The notes beneath the pieces are model-generated. The model saw nothing but the letters and a program-made list of their open reading frames with translations. It was not told where the DNA came from and did not search any database. The position numbers were made by a program, and so were the translations under genes. This document shows positions 49,585-57,981 of a stretch of 64,000 bases of DNA, one piece after another. The DNA lies in contig NZ_NIQU01000008.1 of NCBI RefSeq assembly GCF_002741105.1, positions 62,001-126,000 of the forward strand, given 5' to 3'. The stretch's first letter is position 1, and each line of letters opens with the position of its first letter. The stretch is from Pseudomonas sediminis (lineage in GTDB: Bacteria > Pseudomonadota > Gammaproteobacteria > Pseudomonadales > Pseudomonadaceae).

Positions 49585-51267
49585 TCACAGCGTAGACAGG
49601 AACGCGCTGCCCGCCTCCTGCCAGTGGGCGATTTCGACGCGAATGCGCTTCTTGTCCAGTTTGCCGACACTGGTCTTGGGAATTTCAGTAACAAGGGCGA
49701 TCTGCGTGGGAATCGCCCACTTGTTGATGTGACCTTGCTCGACGAAGGGCTTGAGATGCTCTTTCAAGCCTTTGGCATCCAGCCCCTGCTCTTCGCGCAG
49801 TACCAGCAGCGCAAACGGGCGCTCGCCCCACTGCGGGTCAGGCACACCCACTACCGCTACCTCACGCACCGTCGGATGCCGACTGATCAGGTCCTCTAGC
49901 TCCAGCGAGGAAATCCATTCGCCACCGGTCTTGATCACATCCTTGATGCGGTCACGGATTTCGATGAAGCCCATACCGTCGATGGTCGCCACATCGCCAG
50001 TGTGCAGCCAACCATGTGCCCAAAGTTCTTCGCCCTTCTCAGGCTCACGGAAATAGCCCTGGGTCAGCCAGGGCGCGCGCAGCACCAGCTCGCCCTGGGA
50101 TTCGCCATCGCTCGGCAGCAATTTGCCGTCGGCATCCATGATCGCCGCCTCCACCAGCGGCACCGGGATACCCGCTTTGATCCGGTAAGTGGTACGTTCG
50201 TCCTCGCTACCGGCGCGCAGCTCTTCATTGAGATAAGCACAGGAAATCAGCGGGCAGGTCTCGGACATGCCATAGGCCGCAGTCAGCTGGATGCCCCGCG
50301 CCTTGGCCGCCTCGTAGAGGGAACGATTGAGCGCACTACCGCCGATGATCATCTTCATACCGCCGAAATCATGGCCCTGCGCACCCGGCGCGCTCAGCAC
50401 CATCTGCAGGATGGTCGGGACGCAGTGGGAGAAGTTGACCTTCTCTTCCTTGATCAGGCGGCAGAGCATGTCCGGTTCATAGCGACCGGGGTACACCTGC
50501 TTGACCCCGAGCATGGTGGCCACGTACGGCACACCCCAGGCATGCACGTGGAACATCGGCGTGATCGGCATGTAGACATCGTCGTTGCCCAGCAGGCGGA
50601 TGCTGTCGAGTCCGCCCATGGTGGTCGCCATGGACATGGTGTGCAGCACCAGTTGCCGATGGGTGAAGTACACGCCCTTGGGGTTGCCGGTGGTGCCGGT
50701 GGTATAGAAGGTGGTGGCCACCGAATTCTCGTCGAAATCGGCGAAGTCGTAGTGCGGGCTGGCGGCTGCCAGCAGGCTCTCGTACTCGCCGACGAGGTTC
50801 GGCAGCTCGGCGTTCTTGTCCTCGCCATCGGTAAGCAGCAGGGTCTTGTCGACGGTGGTCAGTTGCCCGGCAATGCCGTTGTAAAGCGGCACGAACTCGC
50901 TGTTGACCAGCACGAAACGATCTTCTGCATGGTTCATGGTGTAGAGGATTTGATCCGGCGACAGGCGGATGTTGATGGTGTGCAGCACCGCGCCGAGCAT
51001 CGGGATAGCGAACATGCATTCGAGGTAGCGGTGACTGTCCCAATCCATCACCGCCACGGTATCACCGGCCTTGACCCCTGCCTCGCTGAGTACGTTGGCC
51101 AACCGTGCGACACGCTCGTTGAAGGTCGCGTAGCTGTAGCGCAGCTTGTCGCGATAGACGATTTCGCGGGTCTTCTCGTAGCGACTACCGGACAGCAGCA
51201 GGCGCTTGATCAGCAGCGGATAGGCATGAGCGTTTTCAGCGGGGGGGGTCAGTCGGGTCTGCAGCAT
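49585..51267 (-). CDS. fatty acyl-CoA ligase (AMP-forming)
   Basis: A 560-residue acyl-CoA synthetase of the ANL superfamily, activating a fatty acid with ATP and CoA. I start at MLQTRLTPPAEN (51267; AAGGTG upstream). The AMP-binding P-loop YTTGTTGNPKG is at about residue 180, followed by AYGMSETCPL, WLHTGDVATID, the hinge IKDVIKTGGEWIS and the catalytic Lys in TSVGKLDKKRI. It resembles the medium-chain ligase found beside DUF1302/DUF1329 in P. putida (PP_0763 from memory). It is in the same direction as DUF1302 but separated by a 217-base control region. Confidence 0.94.
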   Translation of the reverse strand: MLQTRLTPPAENAHAYPLLIKRLLLSGSRYEKTREIVYRDKLRYSYATFNERVARLANVLSEAGVKAGDTVAVMDWDSHRYLECMFAIPMLGAVLHTINIRLSPDQILYTMNHAEDRFVLVNSEFVPLYNGIAGQLTTVDKTLLLTDGEDKNAELPNLVGEYESLLAAASPHYDFADFDENSVATTFYTTGTTGNPKGVYFTHRQLVLHTMSMATTMGGLDSIRLLGNDDVYMPITPMFHVHAWGVPYVATMLGVKQVYPGRYEPDMLCRLIKEEKVNFSHCVPTILQMVLSAPGAQGHDFGGMKMIIGGSALNRSLYEAAKARGIQLTAAYGMSETCPLISCAYLNEELRAGSEDERTTYRIKAGIPVPLVEAAIMDADGKLLPSDGESQGELVLRAPWLTQGYFREPEKGEELWAHGWLHTGDVATIDGMGFIEIRDRIKDVIKTGGEWISSLELEDLISRHPTVREVAVVGVPDPQWGERPFALLVLREEQGLDAKGLKEHLKPFVEQGHINKWAIPTQIALVTEIPKTSVGKLDKKRIRVEIAHWQEAGSAFLSTL

Positions 51268-51385
51268 GAAATCACCTTGAGGCACGCTAGGAATAGGTAT
51301 GCAGCGACTCTAGAGCGGCTCGCGCAGCGCTCAATCAGCCCAAAGAATGATTTGCCACGTGACTCTATGTCCGCTTTTGGTCACA

Positions 51386-51404
51386 GGTTAGAATCGAGCT
51401 AACC
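51386..51404. promoter_or_regulatory. inverted repeat in the ligase-thiolase divergent region
   Basis: GGTTAG (51386-51391) and CTAACC (51399-51404) around seven bases; extended to CAGGTTAG and CTAACCAG the arms match at seven of eight positions. It lies 53 bases before the thiolase ATG and may be an operator for a TetR-type repressor. Regulator unknown. Confidence 0.45.
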
Positions 51405-51457
51405 AGCCAGTCCTTAAAAAGGCGGCACAGAGCCACTCTTTCGTTCGAGGTAACAGC

Positions 51458-52633
51458 ATGTCCGATATCGTCATCGTCAGCGGCGCACGTACCCCCATGG
51501 GTGGTTTTCAAGGCAGCCTGGCCAGCGTGCCTGCCGTCGAGCTGGGCGCGGCCGCCATTCGTGAAGCGGTCAAGCGCGCCGGTATCGAGCCAACCGACGT
51601 ACAGGAAGTGATCATGGGCTGCGTACTTCCAGCCGGCCTCAAACAAGGGCCGGCACGCCAGGCCTCGCTCAATGCAGGCCTGCCTGCAGCCATTGGCTCC
51701 ACCACCATCAACAAGCTGTGCGGCTCAGGCATGAAGGCCGTGATGATGGCCTTCGACTCGCTGAAAGCCGGCAGCAACCAGGTAATGGTCGCCGGCGGCA
51801 TGGAAAGCATGTCCAACGCGCCCTATGTACTGGAGAAAGCACGCACGGGCCTGCGCATGGGGCATGGCGAGATCAAGGATCATATGTTCCTCGACGGCCT
51901 GGAGGACGCGCGCACTGGACGCCTGATGGGCTCTTTCGCTCAGGAGACCGCCGATAAGTACGGCATTACCCGTGAGGAAATGGACGCCTATGCCATCGAA
52001 TCGCTGCGACGCGCGCAGGCGGCGATCAAGGACGGCTCGCTGGACGCGGAGATCGTTCCGATCACCGTCACCTCGCGCAAGGGCGAGGTGGTGGTCAAGG
52101 ATGACGAGCAACCACTGACGGCCAACCTGGACAAGATCCCGACACTCAAGCCTGCCTTCAAGAAGGACGGCACCATCACTGCGGCCAACGCCAGTTCGAT
52201 CTCCGACGGCGCCAGCGCACTGCTGCTGATGACAGCCGATGAAGCGGCCAAGCGCGGTCTCAAACCAGTTGCCAAGGTGGTTGCCCACGCGACCCAAAGC
52301 CAGGACCCGAGCGAGTTCACCCTGGCGCCCATCGGCGCGATGAGCAACCTGCTGAAGAAGACCGGCTGGAGCAAGGATGAGATCGACCTGTTCGAGATCA
52401 ATGAAGCCTTCGCCATGGTGACCATGCTGGCCATGCGCGAGCACGGCCTGGACCATGCAAAGGTCAACGTGTTCGGCGGCGCCTGTGCCCAGGGCCACCC
52501 GGTGGGTTCCACCGGCTCGCGGATCATCCTCACCCTGATCAACGCCCTGCAGAAGAAAGGTGGCAAGCGCGGCGTCGCCTCGCTGTGCATCGGCGGCGGC
52601 GAAGCAACAGCGGTGGCCATCGAACTGCTGTAA
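51458..52633 (+). CDS. acetyl-CoA C-acetyltransferase (thiolase II)
   Basis: A 391-residue biosynthetic-type thiolase interconverting acetyl-CoA and acetoacetyl-CoA, or cleaving short 3-ketoacyl-CoAs. The nucleophile Cys is in NKLCGSGMKAV (about residue 90), the catalytic His in NEAFAMV region (near 345-350, GGACAQGHPVGSTG) and the second Cys in SLCIGGGEATA (about 380). Length is typical. It is divergent from the acyl-CoA ligase, so the pair can activate a fatty acid and process the short end products. AtoB, PhaA and BktB cannot be told apart here. Confidence 0.93.
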   Translation: MSDIVIVSGARTPMGGFQGSLASVPAVELGAAAIREAVKRAGIEPTDVQEVIMGCVLPAGLKQGPARQASLNAGLPAAIGSTTINKLCGSGMKAVMMAFDSLKAGSNQVMVAGGMESMSNAPYVLEKARTGLRMGHGEIKDHMFLDGLEDARTGRLMGSFAQETADKYGITREEMDAYAIESLRRAQAAIKDGSLDAEIVPITVTSRKGEVVVKDDEQPLTANLDKIPTLKPAFKKDGTITAANASSISDGASALLLMTADEAAKRGLKPVAKVVAHATQSQDPSEFTLAPIGAMSNLLKKTGWSKDEIDLFEINEAFAMVTMLAMREHGLDHAKVNVFGGACAQGHPVGSTGSRIILTLINALQKKGGKRGVASLCIGGGEATAVAIELL

Positions 52634-52647
52634 CTCGCCCCATCAGC

Positions 52648-52675
52648 AAAGAGCCCCGCAATTGCGGGGCTCTTT
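52648..52675. terminator. terminator between thiolase and LysE-family genes
   Basis: Arms AAAGAGCCCCGC (52648-52659) and GCGGGGCTCTTT (52664-52675), loop AATT. It serves both convergent genes. Confidence 0.9.
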
Positions 52676-52678
52676 CGT

Positions 52679-53308
52679 TTAGCGCATCTCGGTCAGCGCC
52701 AGCTTCACGCCAATCCCCACCAGCACCGCCCCCATCAGTCTGTCGAACCAGTGCCCCATGCGGGCAAAGCCGGCGCGCACGCGTTGCTGGCTGAACAGCC
52801 AGGCCACCAGGCAGAACCAAAATGCGGTTGCCAGGGCCAGATAAAGGCCGTAACCGGCCTGCACCGCCACCGGCGTATGCGGATTGATCACCACGGTGAA
52901 CAGGGAAAGGAAGAACAGCGTCGCCTTGGGGTTGAGCCCATTGGTAATGAACCCGGTGACGAACGCGCCACGGCCGCTGCGCTCGCCGGCGGCCAGGCTC
53001 AGCTCGGCACTGGCCGAATCGGCCGGGCGCGCGCGCAGCGCCTTGATGCCGATGTACAGCAGGTAAGCCGCTGCCAGCCATTTCAGCGCGTTGAACAGGA
53101 CGATGGACTGCGACACGATCAGGCCGATACCCAGCAACGAATAGGTAACGTGCACCAGAATGCCGGTACCTACGCCAAAGGCGGTGAACAGCCCGGCGCG
53201 GCGACCGTAGCCGACGCTCTCCCGCACGACGATGGCGAAATCCGGCCCCGGGCTGGCCACCGCCAGCAGATGAATCAGGGCAACGGTGAGAAATTCACTC
53301 CAGTACAT
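52679..53308 (-). CDS. LysE/RhtB-family amino acid exporter
   Basis: A 209-residue inner-membrane exporter. I start at MYWSEFLTVALIHLLAV (53308); the open frame continues upstream without similarity. About six hydrophobic helices are present. The family signature SPGPDFAIVVRESVGYGRRAGLFTAFG appears at residues 20-46, and GFITNGLNPKATLFFLSLF, typical of RhtB members, near 120. Likely exports an amino acid or homoserine lactone; the substrate is not predictable. It is divergent from the 2-hydroxyacid dehydrogenase. Confidence 0.93.
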   Translation of the reverse strand: MYWSEFLTVALIHLLAVASPGPDFAIVVRESVGYGRRAGLFTAFGVGTGILVHVTYSLLGIGLIVSQSIVLFNALKWLAAAYLLYIGIKALRARPADSASAELSLAAGERSGRGAFVTGFITNGLNPKATLFFLSLFTVVINPHTPVAVQAGYGLYLALATAFWFCLVAWLFSQQRVRAGFARMGHWFDRLMGAVLVGIGVKLALTEMR

Positions 53309-53387
53309 GGCGGCTCCGCATCGACAGTGAAGGTCTGGTAGGCTCGCCAATCTACTCCTGCGACCCTCCTGCGAAAAGGTACAGCTG

Positions 53388-54353
53388 ATGAGCAAAAGTC
53401 CCCGCGCCGTCTTCCTCGATCACGCCTCTCTCGACCTTGGCGACCTCGACATGCAACCGCTGCATCAGGCCTTCGCCGAGCTGACCCTGCACGCGCACAC
53501 GCGTCCGGATCAGGTCGCCGAACGCCTGCAAGGCGCCCAGGTCGCCATCAGCAATAAGGTGCCGCTGGACGCAGCCACCTTCGCCGCCTGCCCCGAGCTG
53601 AAGCTGGTGCTGGTGGCGGCCACCGGCACCAATAACGTCGACCTCAAAGCCGCCAGCGCCCACGGCGTGACCGTCTGCAATTGCCAGGGCTACGGCACGC
53701 CATCCGTTGCGCAGCACACCCTGATGCTGTTGCTGGCCCTGGCCACGCGACTGCCCGACTACCAGCGCGATATCGCCGCAGGCCGCTGGCAACAAGCCAG
53801 CCAGTTCTGCCTGCTAGACCACCCCATCGTCGAGCTCGAAGGCAAGACCCTGGGCATGCTCGGCCATGGCGAACTGGGCGGCGCCGTTGCCCGTCTGGCT
53901 GAAGCCTTCGGCATGCGCGTGCTACTCGGTCAACTGCCGGGCCGGCCCGCGCGCGCCGATCGCCTTCCTCTGAACGAACTGCTGCCACAGGTCGATGCCC
54001 TGACCTTGCACTGCCCACTCAACGAGCAGACGCGCAACATGATCGGTGCCGAAGAGCTGGCACTGATGAAGCCGCGCGCATTTCTGATCAACACCGCACG
54101 CGGCGGCCTGGTCGACGAACAGGCGCTGGCCGATGCTCTGCGCAGCGGCCATCTCGGCGGCGCGGCAACCGATGTACTGCTGCAGGAGCCGCCCAAGGAC
54201 GGCAACCCGCTACTGGCCGCAGACATTCCGCGCCTGATCATCACCCCACACAGCGCCTGGGGTAGTCAGGAAGCACGCCAGCGCATCGTCGGCCAGATGA
54301 TCGATAACGCAGTCGGCTTCTTCGCCGGTGCACCGTTGCGAGTCGTCGGGTAA
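53388..54353 (+). CDS. D-2-hydroxyacid dehydrogenase (glycerate dehydrogenase-like)
   Basis: A 321-residue NAD(P)H-dependent enzyme reducing a 2-keto acid such as hydroxypyruvate or glyoxylate. The Rossmann motif is in LGMLGHGELGGAVARLAEAFG (near 153-173), the catalytic Arg in LINTARGGLVDE (near 230), the Glu in DVLLQEPPKDGNPL (near 262) and the catalytic His in TPHSAWGSQEARQR (near 285). The usual GxGxxG reads GHGELG. Length fits HprA-type enzymes. The stop codon TAA forms the first bases of the MITE-like repeat that follows. Confidence 0.93.
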   Translation: MSKSPRAVFLDHASLDLGDLDMQPLHQAFAELTLHAHTRPDQVAERLQGAQVAISNKVPLDAATFAACPELKLVLVAATGTNNVDLKAASAHGVTVCNCQGYGTPSVAQHTLMLLLALATRLPDYQRDIAAGRWQQASQFCLLDHPIVELEGKTLGMLGHGELGGAVARLAEAFGMRVLLGQLPGRPARADRLPLNELLPQVDALTLHCPLNEQTRNMIGAEELALMKPRAFLINTARGGLVDEQALADALRSGHLGGAATDVLLQEPPKDGNPLLAADIPRLIITPHSAWGSQEARQRIVGQMIDNAVGFFAGAPLRVVG

Positions 54354-54495
54354 CAGGCCATTGAAAAACGTAGGCGAGGCAGGCAAGACAAGGCAAAAGC
54401 GGCCGAAAAAGCACAGTTTAGTGTTCTAAATGAGCATTTTGAGGCCGCTTTTAACGAAGTATTGTCAACGTAGGTAGTTTTTCAACGGCCTGTTA
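54351..54495. mobile_element. MITE-like palindromic element, 145 bp
   Basis: Terminal inverted repeats TAACAGGCCATTGAAAAAC (54351-54369) and GTTTTTCAACGGCCTGTTA (54477-54495) match at 18 of 19 positions. Inside, AAAAGCGGCC (54395-54404) and GGCCGCTTTT (54443-54452) are perfect inverted repeats, and TTTAG/CTAAA nests at the centre, so RNA from either strand folds into a long hairpin. It has no ORF. The left end supplies the stop codon of the dehydrogenase gene. I recall similar sequences as dispersed repeats in other pseudomonads; no transposase is nearby. Confidence 0.75.
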
Positions 54496-54527
54496 AGCTG
54501 CGCAGCTTTTTTAGGCAGGACCCCACC

Positions 54528-55523
54528 ATGGATGCGCGAAGCGAAGTTCTCCTGCGTCAGGCAGAGCTATTCAGTGGCGAGCTGTTGCTGGCCGGCCTGC
54601 CGGCTGACGACCTGCTTGGTGCCCTGCCTCAGGCACGTGGCTGGAACTGGCATGCCGGCGATCAGGCACTGCTCACCGCGCGCTTTGCCGGCCGCAGCCA
54701 CTTCGACACACATATGCCGGAAGGCGACTACCGTGCTGCCGTGCTGTTCCTGCCCAAGTCGCGCGAGCTGAGCGACTACCTGCTGCAAGCGCTTGCCTCG
54801 CGCCTGGCCGGCAAGCCGCTGTACTTGGTCGGCGAAAAACGTGGCGGTATCGAGCGCGCATCAAAGCAGTTGGCAGCCTATGGCAAGCCACGCAAGCTCG
54901 ACAGCGCACGGCATTGCCAACTCTGGTGCGTCGAGGTAGAGCAGGCGCCGCCCGTCCCCGACCTGCATGCCCTGACACAGAGTTATCCACTGCAGTTGGC
55001 CGACGGTGCGCTGGAGATCGTTACTCTGCCCGGCGTCTTCGCCCATGGCAGGCTTGATCGGGGTAGCGCGCTGCTGCTCGAGCATCTGGATGAACTGCCC
55101 AACGGCCACATGCTGGACTTCGGCTGCGGTGCTGGCGTGCTCGGCGCCGTGCTCAAACGGCGTTATCCAGACAGCGAGCTGAGCCTGCTGGATGTCGACG
55201 CCTTCGCCCTGGAGAGCAGCCGCCTGACTCTGGCTCGCAATGGCCTGACGGCCAACCTGATCGCCGGCAGCGGAATCGAGTCGGCGCCAGGAGGATTGAG
55301 CGCCATCGTCAGCAACCCGCCGTTCCATCAAGGCGTGCACACCGACTACCAAGCCAGTGAGAACCTGCTGAGCCAGGCAGCCCGCCACTTGATAAAAGGT
55401 GGCGAACTGCGTCTGGTGGCCAACAGCTTCCTCAAATACCCGCCACTGATCGAACGTCATCTGGGCCCGTGCCGCACCCTGGCAGAGGCCGATGGCTTTC
55501 GCATCTACAGCGCCCGGCGCTGA
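54528..55523 (+). CDS. rsmC: 16S rRNA (guanine-1207-N2)-methyltransferase
   Basis: RsmC methylates G1207 of 16S rRNA in the 30S subunit. The 331-residue protein has a degenerate N-terminal MTase-like domain (about 1-165) and the catalytic C-terminal domain with the SAM motif MLDFGCGAGVLGAVLKRR (near 198-215) and the N2-methyltransferase motif SNPPFHQGVHTDY (near 262-275), where the Asn-Pro-Pro-Phe holds the target base. Length is typical. It stands alone between the MITE-like element and the manganese riboswitch. Confidence 0.96.
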   Translation: MDARSEVLLRQAELFSGELLLAGLPADDLLGALPQARGWNWHAGDQALLTARFAGRSHFDTHMPEGDYRAAVLFLPKSRELSDYLLQALASRLAGKPLYLVGEKRGGIERASKQLAAYGKPRKLDSARHCQLWCVEVEQAPPVPDLHALTQSYPLQLADGALEIVTLPGVFAHGRLDRGSALLLEHLDELPNGHMLDFGCGAGVLGAVLKRRYPDSELSLLDVDAFALESSRLTLARNGLTANLIAGSGIESAPGGLSAIVSNPPFHQGVHTDYQASENLLSQAARHLIKGGELRLVANSFLKYPPLIERHLGPCRTLAEADGFRIYSARR

Positions 55524-55560
55524 TTGGGGTTGCTCCCAACGCAGCGCTTGGGCACAATTG

Positions 55561-55760
55561 CGCCCGTCCTAGGGGAGTAGTCTCCCGCGAGCGCCCTGCT
55601 CGCCCGGTATACGTCAACACACTTGCTCCACAGAGCATGGCGTATACGACCCAAGGCCTACATAGAGAGGCCTGCGGTTTGACAAGACCTATGACACGCA
55701 CAACCTATACCCGGGGCGGGAAGGTCGTACGTGTCATAAGCCGTGTCGACCCGCCCCTTT
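55561..55760 (+). promoter_or_regulatory. yybP-ykoY manganese riboswitch
   Basis: The stretch carries hallmarks of the yybP-ykoY class: CTAGGGGAGTAG (55569-55580), GTATACGTCAACAC (55607-55620), GAGCATGGCGTATAC (55633-55647), GACAAGACCT (55681-55690) and CCCGGGGCGGG. A late stem GGGGCGGG (55713-55720) with CCCGCCCC (55750-55757), followed by TTT, would end just before the AGGA ribosome site; it competes with TATGACACG (55690-55698) pairing CGTGTCATA (55730-55738). The gene 10 bases on is a GDT1-type Mn exporter, the expected target. Exact aptamer edges are approximate. Confidence 0.88.
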
Positions 55761-55770
55761 AGGAAACCTG

Positions 55771-56355
55771 ATGCTGGAATCGCTGTTCGTCCCCACCCTG
55801 ATCGTTGCCCTCGCCGAAATCGGCGACAAGACCCAGTTGCTCGCACTGCTGCTGGCCGCCCGTTTTCGCAAGCCGTGGCCGATCATCTGGGGCATCGTCG
55901 TCGCCACCCTGGCCAACCACTTCGCCGCTGGCGCCGTGGGTAACTGGGTTGCCGGTTTCTTCTCACCCGCCACCCTGAGCTGGATTCTCGCGGCCAGCTT
56001 CGTCGCCGTAGCGGCCTGGACCCTGGTGCCGGACAAACTGGACGACGACGAGGAATCCGGCCTGAAGAAATACGGTCCCTTCCTCACCACCCTGATCGCC
56101 TTCTTCCTCGCCGAGATGGGCGACAAAACTCAGGTCGCGACCGTGATGCTGGCGGCGCAGTATCCGCACTTCATCCTGGTGGTTATCGGGACCACACTGG
56201 GCATGCTGCTGGCCAACGTACCGGTGGTACTGGCGGGCAACTTCGCAGCCGAGCGCCTGCCATTGACGCTGATTCGCCGCCTCGCGGCCTGTGCCTTCGC
56301 CACCCTGGCAATCTATGCCGGCTATCAGGCAATGAAACTCAGCGGCCTGATATGA
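55771..56355 (+). CDS. TMEM165/GDT1 (UPF0016) family manganese exporter
   Basis: A 194-residue inner-membrane cation transporter with six predicted helices in two homologous halves. The family signature E-x-G-D-K-T occurs twice, in LAEIGDKTQLLALLLAA (about residue 15) and LAEMGDKTQVATVMLAA (about residue 115). Members such as MneA export Mn(II). The upstream yybP-ykoY riboswitch turns expression on at high manganese, which fits directly. Known relatives: UPF0016 in Vibrio and GDT1 in yeast. Monocistronic. Confidence 0.94.
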   Translation: MLESLFVPTLIVALAEIGDKTQLLALLLAARFRKPWPIIWGIVVATLANHFAAGAVGNWVAGFFSPATLSWILAASFVAVAAWTLVPDKLDDDEESGLKKYGPFLTTLIAFFLAEMGDKTQVATVMLAAQYPHFILVVIGTTLGMLLANVPVVLAGNFAAERLPLTLIRRLAACAFATLAIYAGYQAMKLSGLI

Positions 56356-56465
56356 CGAATCACTGACGTCAACGGACTGGCATTTCGGCCAATCCCAGCC
56401 CCCTACCGCCTGCTGCTAAAGTGCGTGCCACGTCACGTCATACGGTATGCAGTCGGGAGGGCGGC

Positions 56466-56909
56466 ATGTCATTGGATGATCGCAAGAAGGTGGTGTGCCA
56501 GCACATCGACCTGACCTGGAACAAGGGGCGCCTGGCCCTGGCCGAACAGCTGCACAGCCGCGACTTTCTCTACAAGAGCTCGTTCATGGGGCGCCCACTC
56601 GACAGTGCCGGCTTCGCCCGGATGGTGCAGGATATCCGCTACGCCATGCCGGACCTGCAGATCGTGGTCGAGGAGTGCGTCGCAGAAGGCTACAAGGTGG
56701 TGACCTGGAGCACGCTGATCGGCACCATTCAGAAACCCGCGCTGGGCTATCCACCCAGTGACAAGGTGCTGAGCATCTCGGCCATGGCCTTCTGGACACT
56801 GACGCCCAGCAATGAGATTCAGGAGATCTGCACCATGTTCGACATGGAAAGCTTCCGCGCCCAGCTGGGCCTGCAACCCCGCCCCTTCGCCGAAACGGCA
56901 CTACCCTGA
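56466..56909 (+). CDS. SnoaL-like ester cyclase family protein
   Basis: A 147-residue protein of the NTF2-like/SnoaL fold. I start at MSLDDRKKVV (56466), with GGGAGG nine bases upstream. The pattern resembles ester cyclases: LTWNKGRLALAEQLHSRDF, then GFARMVQDIRYAMPDLQIVVEE and the strand KVVTWSTLIGT followed by SAMAFWTLT and EICTMFDMES. Substrate and physiological role are unknown; the fold is common in small binding or isomerase-type proteins. It is followed by a terminator. Confidence 0.8.
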   Translation: MSLDDRKKVVCQHIDLTWNKGRLALAEQLHSRDFLYKSSFMGRPLDSAGFARMVQDIRYAMPDLQIVVEECVAEGYKVVTWSTLIGTIQKPALGYPPSDKVLSISAMAFWTLTPSNEIQEICTMFDMESFRAQLGLQPRPFAETALP

Positions 56910-56915
56910 AACGCA

Positions 56916-56953
56916 AACGGCGCGCCGTGAACCATCACGCCGCGCCGTTTTTT
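56916..56953. terminator. terminator between the SnoaL-like and M48 protease genes
   Basis: A 15-bp stem with one mismatch, AACGGCGCGCCGTGA (56916-56930) and TCACGCCGCGCCGTT (56935-56949), loop ACCA, then TTTT. Shared by the convergent genes. Confidence 0.88.
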
Positions 56954-56964
56954 CGTGCCCGAAC

Positions 56965-57786
56965 TTAGCGCCCGGCCTTGGCCTGCTCGTACAGCGGCAT
57001 CACCTTGGGAATCGCCGCCTGCAGCGAAGCGATACGGCTGCTGGAGGACGGGTGAGTGCTCATGAACTCGGGCGGCGCACCACCACCGGCGGCCTCCATC
57101 TTCTGCCACAGACTGATGGCCGCATTCGGGTCATAACCCGCGCGAGCAGCCAGTTCGAGACCAATCAGATCAGCCTCGTTCTCGTTACCGCGGCTGTTGG
57201 GTAGCGTCAGGCTGTACTGCACTACGGTATCGGCCAAGGCCATGCCGCTCTCGCCAAGACCGAGCAAAGCGCCGGCACCCTGCTTGGCGACCTGAATGCC
57301 ATAGGCCTTGGACATCGCCTCACGGCTGTGTTCGCGCAGGGCATGCGCCATCTCGTGGCCCATGATCGCGGCGATTTCATCATCGCTGAGCTTCAGTTGC
57401 TCGATGATCCCGCTATAGAAAATGATCTTGCCGCCCGGGCCACAGTTGGCGTTGAGCTCGGGACTCTTGATCAGGTTGACCTCCCATTGCCAGTTGGCGG
57501 CATCCGGGCGAAAACGCGGCGCCTGCGGAATCAGGCGATTGGCAACGGTCTGCAGACGCTTGGCATTGTTGCTGGTCTTGTCCAGCACGCCCTTGCTCGA
57601 TGCCTCGCTTAGCGTCTGCTGATAGGACTGCGCGTACATCTGATTGACTTCATCAGCTGACAACATGCTGAACATGTACTGCTTGCGCTCTACGCCAACC
57701 GCACCACCACTGGTGGTATTGACGGCCTGACAACCTGCCAGCAGCACGGCCGCCGCCAGGCCACTCAGATATAGAACCTTGCTCAT
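56965..57786 (-). CDS. M48 family metalloprotease, lipoprotein (LoiP/BepA-like)
   Basis: A 273-residue periplasmic zinc protease anchored by lipid. The signal peptide ends in lipobox LLAGC (Cys near 19; start at MSKVLYLSGL, 57786). The zinc site HEMAH (HExxH) is in AIMGHEMAHALREHSREAM near 140, with the third ligand Glu in NENEADLIGLELAARAGYDP near 200. Such proteases take part in envelope quality control. Gene stands alone, divergent from the chemoreceptor. Confidence 0.93.
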   Translation of the reverse strand: MSKVLYLSGLAAAVLLAGCQAVNTTSGGAVGVERKQYMFSMLSADEVNQMYAQSYQQTLSEASSKGVLDKTSNNAKRLQTVANRLIPQAPRFRPDAANWQWEVNLIKSPELNANCGPGGKIIFYSGIIEQLKLSDDEIAAIMGHEMAHALREHSREAMSKAYGIQVAKQGAGALLGLGESGMALADTVVQYSLTLPNSRGNENEADLIGLELAARAGYDPNAAISLWQKMEAAGGGAPPEFMSTHPSSSSRIASLQAAIPKVMPLYEQAKAGR

Positions 57787-57918
57787 CGAGCTACCTCCTT
57801 GAATCGGACGCCCTATGCTAGGCCGCCCCCGCAGCACGAGCAACCGCGTTACTTGCGCGATAGCCGTACGCCATCTTTGCTGAATACGACACCAGCCTGT
57901 TCGTCACCACCAGCCCAT

Positions 57919-57946
57919 TAAGGTTTTCATCTGTCACTGCCGATAA
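57919..57946 (+). promoter_or_regulatory. FliA (sigma-28) promoter of the chemoreceptor gene
   Basis: TAAGGTTT (57919-57926), 12 bases, then GCCGATAA (57939-57946). The FliA consensus is TAAAGTTT-N11-GCCGATAA; only one base and one spacer base differ. It lies 35 bases before the ATG, and chemoreceptor genes are classical FliA targets. Confidence 0.8.
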
Positions 57947-57981
57947 TTTGTGACAGGCGCGCTCTGCGCTCGGGAGCTCTC

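Noticed and set aside
50002..51402. 466-codon plus-strand ORF opposite the acyl-CoA ligase
   Set aside because: Shadow frame overlapping the ligase and the divergent promoter; no domain recognised.
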